Below, in pieces: positions 33,704 to 42,246 of a DNA stretch of 64,000 nt (positions are counted from its first letter, which is position 1; every line of letters starts with the position of its first letter). This DNA is from Pantoea piersonii (GTDB lineage Bacteria; Pseudomonadota; Gammaproteobacteria; Enterobacterales; Enterobacteriaceae): NCBI RefSeq assembly GCF_003612015.1, contig NZ_RARB01000002.1:435590-499589 (forward strand), given 5' to 3'. The notes under the pieces were generated by a model. It saw nothing but the letters and a program-made list of their open reading frames with translations. It searched no databases and had not been told where the DNA came from. Made by a program: the position numbers and the translations under genes.

Positions 33704-34788
33704 TGGCAGATATTTACGGAGTGAGAATCACGCCGGATGATGGCGGAAAGCAAATAATACTCGACGCCTCAATGCGGTACGCATCTTATCTCGGCAGCGC
33801 ATCAATGATGGCAAACGCGGGCTCTGCTGGCGGCTTTAAGCAGCAGCCCGCTGGCAGCCGGGCCCTGATTGTACCGCGCAGCCTGGTGAGAGTTTATGAC
33901 GGAACTAACCCGGCCGGGCCGCCGATGACCTATATCAGAAGTCTGTCATTTGACGGAAGCTCATTAATCTATAACGCGAAATATATTAGTCCCAATGGAA
34001 ATACACCCTCTGCAGTTGAAGCGGGTTATGCAGACGTATTTTCTGTGTCTTATGCAGCTAACCCAGCCGTTCAGTATGGAGTTCGAATCACCAATGGCTC
34101 CAACTTTATGGAAATAGGGGATATTTCATATCTGGGATTTGTGACATACAGGGCAACAATAAATATCAGCGGCGAATGGGCAATTCCGTCTGACGTGCTG
34201 AACCTCGGTAATTACATCGTTTTTGCCAGATGGTCAAATACCGATACGCCGCTTTACCTTGACAGGGCAACAAATGCCATAAGGACTTATACATCATTTG
34301 GCAGTATTGACGGCTCGGTGCAAGGTGGGTCGGTAAGTAACGTTCAGATTGTCATTGTATCCTGTGGTTTCTCGCCATCGCTCCCTGTTTCGGGCTACGG
34401 CATGGTTATCAGGAATGCCGCTAACCAGGTAACCTACTCCAGTAAATACCCGCCGGTCATGTGGACCGATGCCTATTACGACATGGGCGCTTATGAAAAT
34501 TTTGATGGCTCGACTGGCGAGGTCCTCGCATGGGTAAATCCAACCGGTTCCGTTTCGCAGCCGATGGTGCCTTTATGCAGCCTCGGCGTGCAGAGGGGCG
34601 ATTACTCAAGGAACAACAGCACTTACAGCTTCAGGAAATGCCTTGAGTCCGGCATGAAAATGAACGGCAACGCAATTTCCACAGCCAGGGCAAAATCTAC
34701 CGGAAAAGAAATTGCTGTTTACCAGTACCCGAAAGCTGTTCAGGCGTCCTGCCAGCTCCCATGCATAGAAGCCAGCTATTACTTCTGA
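33703..34788 (+). CDS. DUF6453-like tail protein
   Basis: 361 residues whose ATG overlaps the J stop by one base. YGVRITPDDGGKQIILDASM, GSRALIVPRSLVRVYDG, MVPLCSLGVQRGDYS. Beta-rich, with two YGVRIT sections (near 5 and 125). This family follows J in many enterobacterial prophages; it is probably a tail-fibre-associated protein. AT-rich. Confidence 0.75.
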   Translation: MADIYGVRITPDDGGKQIILDASMRYASYLGSASMMANAGSAGGFKQQPAGSRALIVPRSLVRVYDGTNPAGPPMTYIRSLSFDGSSLIYNAKYISPNGNTPSAVEAGYADVFSVSYAANPAVQYGVRITNGSNFMEIGDISYLGFVTYRATINISGEWAIPSDVLNLGNYIVFARWSNTDTPLYLDRATNAIRTYTSFGSIDGSVQGGSVSNVQIVIVSCGFSPSLPVSGYGMVIRNAANQVTYSSKYPPVMWTDAYYDMGAYENFDGSTGEVLAWVNPTGSVSQPMVPLCSLGVQRGDYSRNNSTYSFRKCLESGMKMNGNAISTARAKSTGKEIAVYQYPKAVQASCQLPCIEASYYF

Positions 34789-34810
34789 TTAAACCCTTAA
34801 AACGAATATA

Positions 34811-34835
34811 ACCCGGCAAAATTGTCGGGTTTTTT
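34811..34835 (+). terminator. Terminator before fibre gene
   Basis: ACCCGGCAA AAT TGTCGGGT hairpin then TTTTTTATT. Confidence 0.85.
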
Positions 34836-34852
34836 ATTGCCCGGAGAAAAAT

Positions 34853-35998
34853 ATGTCAGCTGGTTCCATTTCACTTACGAACAACTCAACGGCAATTACA
34901 GGGCTGGGAACGAACTTTACTTCAGACCTGAAAGCCAATGATTTTATCGTCGCCGTCATTGGCGGCATCACCTACACTCTCGGCGTTCAGTCCGTTAATT
35001 CGGCAACCGGGGTTACACTCATCACGGCCTATGGAGGCCCAACCGCCTCAGGAATTGCATGGACAGCGGTTCCTAATGGAACGCTGGTAGGGATTACCGC
35101 TCAGGTAGCTGCTGATGTCGCTAAAGCTATTCGCGGCCTGAATCTCGATAAGGCTAACTGGCAGCAGATTTTCAGCGGCACCGGAAACGTTACAGTTACG
35201 CTTCCTGATGGAAGCCAGTACACAGGTCCAGCGTGGAATACCGTATTAAACAAAAATAAAAACCTTTCTGACCTGGCTGATATAACAGCGTCCAGAACAA
35301 ATTTAGGGCTAGGTACTAGCGCCTATCCCCTGTTTAGTGGAATAGAACTTTCATCCTCTCAGCCTTATATCGATTTCCACCACGGCAAAAGTACTGACGA
35401 CTTCACGCACAGGATCATAACTGGAGACGCTGGCGCGCTAGAGTTCAGCCATGGGACTGCAAACGCAGCGAGATTTCGTGTGGCGGGCGGTTACCAGTGT
35501 AGAGCCGGAGCTACGGGAGCATATAGCGGGCATTGTTTCAACTACAACTGGAACGGTAGCTCACAGGTTGAAGTATGGATAAACGCAGACCGAGTAGGCG
35601 CTATCACTTTAGCCGCGGTGTCTGATCGCGCTTTGAAAAAAGATATCACGTACCGCGATGATAAAGACAAGGCTCTGGAAGAAGTAATGCAATGGAAGCC
35701 AGCTACTTTCAAGATGAAAGCAAGAGGCATTATTCCAGAGACAGCAGATATGCTGGGGTACATTGCAAACGACCTGGCTGCGGTATCGCCAGAATGTGTA
35801 ACAGGCGAAGGACTCCCTGACGGGTATGATCTGGAAAAGGACCCGAACCCTTACGGTGCATATGGGCTTGACCAGGTAGCAATCATGGCAAAAATGACGC
35901 TCGCTATTCAGGCGCTCGAAAAGCAAATTTCAGCACGCGACGAAGCAATCGAAGAGTTGCACGCACGCATTAAAGCTTTAGACGGCCTCGACGCTTAA
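34853..35998 (+). CDS. Tail fibre with S74 intramolecular chaperone
   Basis: 381 residues. N-terminal beta-rich head (SAGSISLTNNSTAITGLGTN, FTSDLKANDFIVAVIGGITY), a shaft, then the S74 chaperone domain from about 255: SDRALKKDITYRDDKDKALE, the Ser/Lys cleavage dyad region, and MLGYIANDLAAVSPE. The coiled-coil end (LEKQISARDEAIEELHARI) trimerises and is cut off after folding. The terminator hairpin and SD GGAGAAA precede it. Confidence 0.88.
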   Translation: MSAGSISLTNNSTAITGLGTNFTSDLKANDFIVAVIGGITYTLGVQSVNSATGVTLITAYGGPTASGIAWTAVPNGTLVGITAQVAADVAKAIRGLNLDKANWQQIFSGTGNVTVTLPDGSQYTGPAWNTVLNKNKNLSDLADITASRTNLGLGTSAYPLFSGIELSSSQPYIDFHHGKSTDDFTHRIITGDAGALEFSHGTANAARFRVAGGYQCRAGATGAYSGHCFNYNWNGSSQVEVWINADRVGAITLAAVSDRALKKDITYRDDKDKALEEVMQWKPATFKMKARGIIPETADMLGYIANDLAAVSPECVTGEGLPDGYDLEKDPNPYGAYGLDQVAIMAKMTLAIQALEKQISARDEAIEELHARIKALDGLDA

Positions 35999-36060
35999 AA
36001 AAGCCCGGCGACGGGGCAGAGGTAGACCGCGCCGATTTGAGCAGGCTGCGGAGATAAGGG
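35998..36060 (+). repeat. Diverged repeat, copy A
   Basis: Starts AAAAAGCCCGGCGACGGGGC and continues CAGAGGTAGACCGCGCCGAT. Related text is found at 37133 and 40561 in the same orientation. Copies A and B flank the first acyltransferase gene. Confidence 0.5.
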
Positions 36061-36147
36061 GTATAAACGCGGCAATATCACCGCGTACACTGAATTGGAA
36101 AAATTATTCTTTCTTCCTGGTAGGCGATTGTTTGGAGATAGCTATTG

Positions 36148-37065
36148 TTAAGTAAATATCTTTCTGTAAAGCAATGATTTTCTCATCACTAGGCTAAATA
36201 ATACTGACAACACAGAAACGGAGAAGAATAAGTATACGTCATTAGCAATATGGTTTTTTAATATCAGATAAAAGAAGAAGTGAATAAAGTAAATGCTTGT
36301 AGCCATGGTTTTAGTGTCGAATTGAATGTTTATAGAAGCGTTAGCTGCAAGCAAAATCAGAATGGAGGCTACGATTGGGGCTGTAATTAGCATGTCATTA
36401 CTATATATCCCTTCCTTGAATTTCATTGCGCTTTCTGCTATTAGCATAGAGATTGATATGACAAGGGTGACTAACAAGTTACTGGTTGAAATCTTGCTAA
36501 AGAAACTATTCCTTAACAAGGACCCTAAAGCCACAAGCGGGAAGCCAAATAGCAAAAAATTTCTATAATACAGTATGGAGTACTGGCTTGGTGTAATAGT
36601 ATTTTGAATTAGTACGCCGATTATATAAAGAGCTAATGCCACTGTATAAAGATACTTTTTCCCTCTCAGTAAGTAGTACGTATAAATACCAAGTATCATA
36701 GCTGGCATAAACCATAAGTGGCACCACCCCTTAACTATCAAAAGCATTAAATTAAAAGAAAAACCTTCTAAGCTGAAATTGTTGCTGTATAACTCCCTAG
36801 AAATAAAAGGAAGGTAAAACAACCACCAGCAAACATAAAGATAGAACAATCTCTTTAAAACTTTAATTAGATCATCAGAACTGTCTTTCCCCGAAAAGAA
36901 ATACCCAGCTGACAGGAAAAAAAACGGCACTGCAATTCTCGCAATGCCTTGCGTCAGTAAATACTTCAATTCAGAACCGGGAATGATGGTATGTATAGAT
37001 ACTACCAGAAAAGCCATGATAACTTTGACAGCGTCTAATAGGTTGCTTCTTCCTTGTTTCGCCAT
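36148..37065 (-). CDS. Acyltransferase 3 family membrane protein (moron 1)
   Basis: 305 residues from ATG at 37065; ATG at 37104 is an alternative adding 13 residues. NLLDAVKVIMAFLVVSIHT holds the family histidine, RIAVPFFFLSAGYFF the next motif; about ten membrane helices by eye. Members O-acetylate surface sugars; phage versions change the O antigen and block related phages. Very AT-rich and opposite to the tail genes, so a late-acquired lysogenic conversion gene. Substrate is inferred. Confidence 0.82.
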   Translation of the reverse strand: MAKQGRSNLLDAVKVIMAFLVVSIHTIIPGSELKYLLTQGIARIAVPFFFLSAGYFFSGKDSSDDLIKVLKRLFYLYVCWWLFYLPFISRELYSNNFSLEGFSFNLMLLIVKGWCHLWFMPAMILGIYTYYLLRGKKYLYTVALALYIIGVLIQNTITPSQYSILYYRNFLLFGFPLVALGSLLRNSFFSKISTSNLLVTLVISISMLIAESAMKFKEGIYSNDMLITAPIVASILILLAANASINIQFDTKTMATSIYFIHFFFYLILKNHIANDVYLFFSVSVLSVLFSLVMRKSLLYRKIFT

Positions 37066-37132
37066 AGTGAAACCTAAATTAATGCCAGTAAACAATACAG
37101 CCATTATGCCTGATTGATTAACGTGAGAGAAT

Positions 37133-37200
37133 TAAAAAGCCTTGTCGATGGGGTAGATACGGTGCTCAACTATCTGAGCAGACTATGGAGTGTCTGGTTA
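37133..37200 (+). repeat. Diverged repeat, copy B
   Basis: AAAAGCCTTGTCGATGGGGT, then AGATACGGTGCTCAACTATC. It resembles copies A and C with many changes (shared pattern GAtGGGG..AGAt/g..g and GAGCAG). Confidence 0.45.
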
Positions 37201-37304
37201 AAGTTTATCCAATTAATCCGCTCTGTTCTGTAAAAATCCCTTTCGCATCATGCTCCTTACAAAAGCCCCAAACGCAGCGGCTTGCCAAAAAGCCCCTCTG
37301 ATAT

Positions 37305-37324
37305 TACTGTGTTTATATACAGTA
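37305..37324. promoter_or_regulatory. LexA (SOS) box
   Basis: TACTGTGTTTATATACAGTA matches the LexA consensus at 18 of 20 positions and is a near-perfect dyad. It lies 20 bases before the next start codon, over the expected promoter. The gene should be induced by DNA damage. Confidence 0.88.
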
Positions 37325-37343
37325 ATTTTAAAAGGGGAAATTT

Positions 37344-37580
37344 ATGGCGCGCGGGTACGAAGTCGGCTGGGCATTTCGGGACGCAATCAAACTGGACAGT
37401 CGTAGCAGACGGATAGTAACAACGAATGAGTTCCGTCTGATGTTGGCAAAGTACAACCACCACTGGACGCTGGAGCAGTGCAACGAGTATATCCTGCGCT
37501 ATCAGAGCAACTTCTTTGAGATCGACGCTGTGAAGGAAAACAAGACGTGGGCGCTGCGCAACATGGGGTACGTGATGTGA
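37344..37580 (+). CDS. SOS-regulated phage protein 1
   Basis: 78 residues behind AAAAGGGGAAA. ARGYEVGWAFRDAIKLDSRS, TTNEFRLMLAKYNHHWTLEQ, CNEYILRYQSNFFEI. Looks like a small winged-helix-type domain; similar proteins are found in other enterobacterial prophages beside LexA boxes, as far as I recall. Role could be antirepression or SOS response control; this is inference. Overlaps the second gene by GTGA. Confidence 0.7.
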   Translation: MARGYEVGWAFRDAIKLDSRSRRIVTTNEFRLMLAKYNHHWTLEQCNEYILRYQSNFFEIDAVKENKTWALRNMGYVM

Positions 37581-37888
37581 CTGCCTCGGCTGAGCCTTAC
37601 GACCTAAAGCAGGCGGAACCGGATTATGCGCATTTCACTTCTAGCAGTTTCCGCATCGAAACGCAGGATGGCTTTGTCATCGTTGACAGCGCGGACCGAG
37701 TGAAGCCTGGTGACGAAGTGGCGTTTCAGTACGATGGCTATCCGATGATCGGGATTCTGTTCTCATCGGGACTGATTACACCAGACGGCGAAACTCTTGA
37801 AGGCGAGGTGATGGAGAGGATTATCGTGCTGGGGAAAGTGACGGCTACGATTCTCGACGATGAGGACCCGTACCGGCCGACGATATGA
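37577..37888 (+). CDS. SOS-regulated phage protein 2, UmuD/S24-like remnant fold
   Basis: 103 residues from GTG at 37577 overlapping the preceding stop. SSSFRIETQDGFVIVDSADR, VKPGDEVAFQYDGYPMIGIL, EVMERIIVLGKVTATILDD resembles the beta-rich S24 peptidase fold (GDEVAF.. and ..LGKV) but without the catalytic GDSM. Possibly a partner of the first protein. Function unknown. Confidence 0.6.
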   Translation: MTASAEPYDLKQAEPDYAHFTSSSFRIETQDGFVIVDSADRVKPGDEVAFQYDGYPMIGILFSSGLITPDGETLEGEVMERIIVLGKVTATILDDEDPYRPTI

Positions 37889-37921
37889 AAGGAGGCCTCA
37901 TTTTCTGTGGGGCAGCAATGG

Positions 37922-37943
37922 GACAAAAAATTGCCGCAATCTT
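37922..37943. repeat. 22-bp att-like repeat, copy 1
   Basis: GACAAAAAATTGCCGCAATC plus TT. The same 22 bases occur at 40724-40745, each time close to integrase 3' sequence. Likely an attachment-site core or its flank. Confidence 0.55.
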
Positions 37944-38095
37944 TACCATCTCTTCGCTACAAGGTTGGCAAGTGATTGCGGCAATGCTCTGTTGGCGCGG
38001 GCTTTCGATGTGATCTTTGCTCGCTCTATTTTTCCTACCATTGCATTATGAATATGCAGGTATAAGCGCATAAGTGTGTGAAACTACAAGGAATT

Positions 38096-38766
38096 TTATA
38101 AGGCCACTTTAGCGAAGCACGTATGTAGCACAAGATCGTTCATTTTCGTGTTGATGAGGGAAAGCTGATCCGTATTGTTCTCTGACATCCAGGCGCCATA
38201 AACCCGATACACCATCTGCGCATCCGAGTGACTCATTTGCGCGGCGACGTAGTTCGGGTTTGCGCCTGCCGACAATGCCCAGCATGCGAAAGTGTGCCTG
38301 GACTGATATGCCTTACGGTGGCGAAGACCTGCACGCCTTAGCGCACCGTTCCATATTTGCCCAAGCGAATCCGTCGAATAGTAAGCGCCTGACCTGCCGT
38401 TTACTGCATCAAGGCTGGCGTTGAATACGAATGTTTTCTGATCATCTATCCTTTCGCCATGCTCCCTGGTATGAAATGTGAAGAGAGTCTGAGGATACAT
38501 TCTTGTCAGCTCGCGCTGATTGCGGAGAACTTCAGCTGCTGCATCAATCAGACAAATGACCCTGTTGCCTGCCTCGGTCTTCGGTGGGGTGAACAGGCCT
38601 TGCGGCGTCAGATTGCGCGAGACGGTAATGGTCTTCGCTTCAAGGTCTATATCCTCCCAGGCCAGCGCGCAGAAGATCTGAATTAACCAGAACTTTGCGA
38701 AGCTTTGAACAACATCCTGAAAGAGGCCGCCGACGAAAACCTTGTTAATGGCTACCCTGTTACTTC
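38096..38766 (-). pseudogene. int: Tyrosine integrase, N-terminally truncated
   Basis: Only the catalytic half remains. From high to low coordinate it reads ALAWEDIDLEAKTITVSR, TPPKTEAGNRVICLI, then SYQSRHTF-like SRHTFACWALSAGANPNYVA and MVYRVYGAW with the nucleophile Tyr. The usual TGLR box and everything before it is missing or deleted: upstream text KFWLIQIFCALAW lacks the arginine of that motif, and a stop lies at about 38767. The intact reading frame after it could still give 134 residues from an internal ATG at 38500, but this cannot recombine. Confidence 0.75.
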
Positions 38767-39375
38767 AGGGTAACTTCAGCCAGTATGCTATCTGCGCATG
38801 GAGAGGCGATTCGTGCAGCATTATTGAAAATATAAAAATGAATGGATTTATTATCACGACAGCCATTCAGGATCGGACTTTCAATACAAATACCTCTGTC
38901 ATAATAAAAAATGTTACCGTTCCTGCCATAAGCATTTACTGGCATTAGTAGCAACTCTTCTTGTCCCAAAAAATACAGACTTTGCCTGTATAACCGGTAC
39001 AACCTCCATTACAGTAATTAAGACGCAGACACAGAATGATTTTACAGGGGAAGTAGATGACATGCTTGTCACTGTCGTTGGGCAAGGATACACCTTAAGT
39101 GACACAGTAAATATTGGAATGGGATCTGATGGTGCGATAGTTTCTGTGAATATCACTAACCCAGGTAGTGCTATACAACCTGCACCGTAAGCATGCCATC
39201 ATCAACAGGATCAGAATTCGCAGGAACAGTGGTTCTGGCGCTGTTAACTGTAAAGAGTGCGTTCTGTCCTTCTCATTTGAGGCGGTTCTTAATATTCGTA
39301 TCACAGGGTTGAAGAGCTCTTTTACAGCGAAGGCGGGAAGCACTTTAACGCTAAAGCGCATGCAGAATAGGCCTT
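38748..39375 (+). pseudogene. Decayed tailspike/tail fibre remnant
   Basis: Pieces in changing frames read as beta-structured tail protein: NFSQYAICAWRGDSCSIIEN, then after a frame change FACITGTTSITVIKTQTQND, VVGQGYTLSDTVNIGMGSDG, AIVSVNITNPGSAIQP (GxGYT..D repeats common in phage spikes), then a last piece with ITGLKSSFTAKAGSTLTLKR. At least two frameshifts or stops separate them. Only the C-terminal part of the ancestor is left. Confidence 0.45.
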
Positions 39376-39405
39376 GAGCGGGGATAGCTTGAACATTATA
39401 AATTA

Positions 39406-39421
39406 GGCGGCTAAAGCCGCC
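39406..39421. terminator. Terminator between spike remnant and acyltransferase
   Basis: GGCGGCT AA AGCCGCC perfect 7-bp stem. The plus side is followed by CTTATTTTAATT; the gene on the minus strand stops seven bases away. Bidirectional. Confidence 0.7.
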
Positions 39422-39427
39422 CTTATT

Positions 39428-40447
39428 TTAATTCTTGGCAGAGGCGATGCCTTTCATAATTATTGCATTGCCTTTGTAGCACACCCAACCAAAAAATAGG
39501 GTTAATGCTATACTCAAACACAGTAATGCATAGTTATTATGTATGTGATTATTAATCTTATTGTCGCTGGTAAGGATAGAAATAACCACGTGGTGAACCA
39601 AGAACGCAGCGAAGCTAACTTCAGCAATATATGTTATTGCATTTGATTTGATCAAGTTCATTTTGCCTACCTCAAAAAATGAAGCGGTGGCAGAGAAGCA
39701 AAAAACTGCTACAGCTATCTTTGTGGGCACTGGGCTAGCATTAAAGAAAAATATTAAATAAAAAAGCGAAACTATCACAGGAGCCAGCATAATTACCGGC
39801 GTGAACTTTTCAGAAGCAAATCTGTACGATGAGCCAAGCGTGAAAAGAGTACCCATGGTAATAAGGTTGTTCCATTCACTGATGTTAAATAATCTTCCGT
39901 AGAATTGATGGTTTACATAAAATATAAGCAGTGAGGCTATAGCTGTAGCCAAGGGGTATCTTGAGGTTGCCTTAACGATGGCCGGGAATGCGATATAAAG
40001 AGAAATTATCGCCCCTAAAAACCATTCGCCCGTAACGTAAAAAGTATTCAATTTGTAGTGGAGGTAACCATCAAAGCCAATTAGAGTCAGTAGGAAATTA
40101 ACGGGCTTAGCTGAGAACGCAACGCCACCATTGCATATTATTAACGCAACAAGACATGCAACATAACAAACGTAGAACTGAGGAAATATCCTCAGAAGTC
40201 TCTTTTTATAAAATGAAAACACTCCACAGGAGTTTGATTTTGTTGATAGTGAGTAGCCGGATATTATCATGAAAAGCCCAACGCCAATCTGGCCTAAATC
40301 TATATAATTATTTCCATGCCAGCCTATCATATCACCCCATCCGCGCTTCATAATCATTTCCACATTGAAGTGGAACAGAATAATCATGAATAGCGATAAG
40401 ACACGCAAAAGATCGATTGAAAAAATCCTTAATTTTTTGTTGCTCAT
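39428..40447 (-). CDS. Acyltransferase 3 family membrane protein (moron 2)
   Basis: 339 residues. RIFSIDLLRVLSLFMIILFH with family Arg and His, IGVGLFMIISGYSLSTKSNS, FYKKRLLRIFPQFYVCYVAC, then further membrane helices (about ten in all). Different from the first acyltransferase in sequence. Predicted to acylate O-antigen or another surface sugar (serotype conversion). AT-rich, minus strand, next to a diverged repeat: likely horizontally acquired. Substrate unknown. Confidence 0.82.
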   Translation of the reverse strand: MSNKKLRIFSIDLLRVLSLFMIILFHFNVEMIMKRGWGDMIGWHGNNYIDLGQIGVGLFMIISGYSLSTKSNSCGVFSFYKKRLLRIFPQFYVCYVACLVALIICNGGVAFSAKPVNFLLTLIGFDGYLHYKLNTFYVTGEWFLGAIISLYIAFPAIVKATSRYPLATAIASLLIFYVNHQFYGRLFNISEWNNLITMGTLFTLGSSYRFASEKFTPVIMLAPVIVSLFYLIFFFNASPVPTKIAVAVFCFSATASFFEVGKMNLIKSNAITYIAEVSFAAFLVHHVVISILTSDNKINNHIHNNYALLCLSIALTLFFGWVCYKGNAIIMKGIASAKN

Positions 40448-40560
40448 TTTTTGTCCATCTTATGGGGGTTGTCTGCAGGGAATAGTAAGCGATAGTTAAG
40501 GAAGGTTAAAATATTTATTAAGATAAATCTTGAAAACGTGACAAGAAATTTCTCGCCTCA

Positions 40561-40630
40561 TAGAAAAGTCCCCGCGATAGGGCAGAGATGTGCCGCAACT
40601 GCTCCAGTAAGGTGCAGGTGGGTAAAGTAA
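40561..40630 (+). repeat. Diverged repeat, copy C
   Basis: AGAAAAGTCCCCGCGATAGG, GCAGAGATGTGCCGCAACTG, CTCCAGTAAGGTGCAGG. Resembles copy A (CCCGGCGACGGGGCAGAGGT). Lies behind the start of the second acyltransferase, as copy B does for the first. Confidence 0.45.
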
Positions 40631-40723
40631 ATTTAGCTAACAATGCATGACGACTTCAGCCGACACCAATGAGATAGATTTGCGGCACGCAAAGTCTTGT
40701 TACCTTCTGCAGGACACCTGTGA

Positions 40724-40745
40724 GACAAAAAATTGCCGCAATCTT
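40724..40745. repeat. 22-bp att-like repeat, copy 2
   Basis: Identical to 37922-37943. Followed within 30 bases by integrase-like sequence. Could mark the prophage right end or a deleted second element. Confidence 0.55.
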
Positions 40746-40776
40746 ACCTTTGGCTTTGCTTCAGGATTGGCAAAGG

Positions 40777-40855
40777 CACCATAAAACCGATACATCATCT
40801 ACACCTTTGCATACTCATCTGACTGGCGATGAAGTTGGGGTTTGCTCGGGCAGGG
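40777..40855 (-). pseudogene. Second integrase 3' fragment
   Basis: The DNA matches 38190-38268 inside the integrase at most positions; on the minus strand it reads ANPNFIASQMS, then a shift, then the YRFYG region. It is a scrap of a related integrase gene, broken by small indels. Confidence 0.6.
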
Positions 40856-41169
40856 CGTGACCGGTGGTTGTAGGTTTTTCTGGAATCATAGAGTTAGCGA
40901 TAAAAAATCCCGGCATATTTAATTTCGGAACCCCATGTTGGTCGTACTTCGCAAGTTTAAAGAATACATTAGCCGGCCATACCTTACCGGCTGGAAATTA
41001 TGCCAGGCTCGATTTACCCTCTAAAATCCCCCTTGTTCGCCAGATTGATGAAACAGACCTCGCAGTATGCTTCTGCTAAACCCGGACTTAACGTGCATCA
41101 GCCTGATCCAGCAATACTGCTCAGGCAGGTTTACGTCCCTCACTCCAGACACGGCGAAGCAGAACCACA
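40856..41169. other. Phage-host junction region, no clear gene
   Basis: About 310 bases. An open frame of 71 codons (40864-41079) has no SD and no recognised family. The next host gene has no clear promoter in this stretch. The prophage/host boundary is probably here. Confidence 0.4.
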
Positions 41170-41487
41170 ATGAAAAAATTAGTTTTAATCACAGCCGTGC
41201 TGCTGCTTTCCGCATGCGCGACAAAACAGTACCCCCAGGCACCAGCGGTTACGGATGAGGAAGCGGTGGCGCTGGATTGTCAGGCGCTTGAGCGCGAGAT
41301 CGCCAAAACGCACGGTATCCAGCAGGAGATCAAACAGACCAGCAACTTTGACTATCGTACGGTAATGGGCTTTCTGGGCGACTTCGGGATCGGCAACGGG
41401 ATTGCGCGCCATAATGCCAGTGAAAAAGCGAAATCGCGGCTGTCACAGCTGCAGGCGCTGCGCGACGTAAAATGTAGCGCCCGCTAA
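41170..41487 (+). CDS. Small lipoprotein, unknown
   Basis: 105 residues. Signal LVLITAVLLLSAC with lipobox LSAC (Cys16), then charged helical text (DCQALEREIAKTHGIQQEIK) and GFLGDFGIGNGIARHNASEK, which could span or lie on the membrane. Enterobacterial lipoprotein of unknown role. First host gene after the prophage. Confidence 0.75.
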   Translation: MKKLVLITAVLLLSACATKQYPQAPAVTDEEAVALDCQALEREIAKTHGIQQEIKQTSNFDYRTVMGFLGDFGIGNGIARHNASEKAKSRLSQLQALRDVKCSAR

Positions 41488-41546
41488 GGGCAAGGCAAGT
41501 TTGCTATCCAGCCTGCATACGCTTTAGCGTGTAAAGCTTGTTTTAT

Positions 41547-41569
41547 GAAATGTTATATCATAACATTTT
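41547..41569. promoter_or_regulatory. Zur box before zinT
   Basis: GAAATGTTAT, ATC, ATAACATTTT: a 23-bp dyad that fits the enterobacterial Zur consensus (GAAATGTTATA, then TATAACATTTC) at nearly every position. Zinc-loaded Zur would repress the next gene. Confidence 0.88.
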
Positions 41570-41595
41570 ACACTCTTTCACTTATGGAGGGTAAA

Positions 41596-42246
41596 ATGGT
41601 GGCGAAAAAACAGGCTTTAACCGTATTGGTTATGCTGACGATCAGTGGGCAGGTTATGGCGCACGGGCATCACTCACACGGTCCGGCGCTGTCGCAAATG
41701 GAGCAGAAAGCGGCTGAAGGCATTTTCGACAATAAAGATGTCAGGGATCGCACGCTGGCGGACTGGGAAGGGGTATGGGACTCAGTTTATCCGTTGTTGC
41801 AGCAAGGCAAACTTGATCCGGTCTTTGTGAAGAAAGCGCAAAAAGACGGGCACAAGAGTCCAGAGCAATATAAAGCCTATTATCGCAAAGGCTATGCTAC
41901 CGATATTGATCGAATGGGCATCGAAAATGGCGTTATTGAGTTTCACCGCGGCGGCAGCGTGTCAGCCTGTCACTACAGCTATGCGGGGCACAAAATCCTG
42001 ACTTATGCCTCTGGCAATAAAGGGGTTCGCTACCTGTTCGAGTGTAATGACGCGAACAGTACCGCACCTAAATATGTCCAGTTTAGCGATCATATTATCG
42101 CACCGCGCAAATCGAGCCATTTCCATATATTTACCGGCAATGTTTCTCAACAGGCACTGCTGGACGAAATGGATAACTGGCCAACCTATTATCCGTATCA
42201 GTTAACGCAACAGCAGGTCGTTGACGAAATGCTGCATCATTCATAG
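41596..42246 (+). CDS. zinT: Periplasmic zinc-binding protein ZinT
   Basis: 216 residues from ATG at 41596 behind GGAGGG; the frame is open upstream but the SD decides. Signal peptide to about [10 protein letters not shown], a His-rich loop (HGHHSHG), then [40 protein letters not shown] and the metal-site HFHIFTG. ZinT binds zinc (and cadmium) in the periplasm and hands it to ZnuA when zinc is scarce. The Zur box fits. Confidence 0.96.
   Translation: MVAKKQALTVLVMLTISGQVMAHGHHSHGPALSQMEQKAAEGIFDNKDVRDRTLADWEGVWDSVYPLLQQGKLDPVFVKKAQKDGHKSPEQYKAYYRKGYATDIDRMGIENGVIEFHRGGSVSACHYSYAGHKILTYASGNKGVRYLFECNDANSTAPKYVQFSDHIIAPRKSSHFHIFTGNVSQQALLDEMDNWPTYYPYQLTQQQVVDEMLHHS

Larger units (their letters stand above)
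1..40860. mobile_element. Lambdoid prophage, left end outside window
   Basis: Gene order repressor, cro, cII, O, P, nin block, Q, lysis, terminase, head, tail and fibre is that of a lambdoid siphovirus. Recombination genes and N are not seen and would lie left of base 1. The right end is ragged: a broken integrase at 38.1 to 38.8 kb, a second integrase scrap at 40.8 kb and a repeated att-like sequence. All structural genes look intact by length and frame, so the element may be functional apart from the integrase seen here. The exact right boundary is inferred. Confidence 0.93.

Noticed and set aside
38700-38762. Plus-strand reading EALNNILKEAADENLVNGYP, like an integrase core-binding segment
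   Set aside because: It could suggest an inverted integrase N-terminus, but it is only about 20 residues and overlaps the minus-strand integrase frame, so inversion is not supported.
40864-41079. 71-codon ORF at the prophage/host junction
   Set aside because: No SD, no family, and no conserved composition; kept only as part of the intergenic note.
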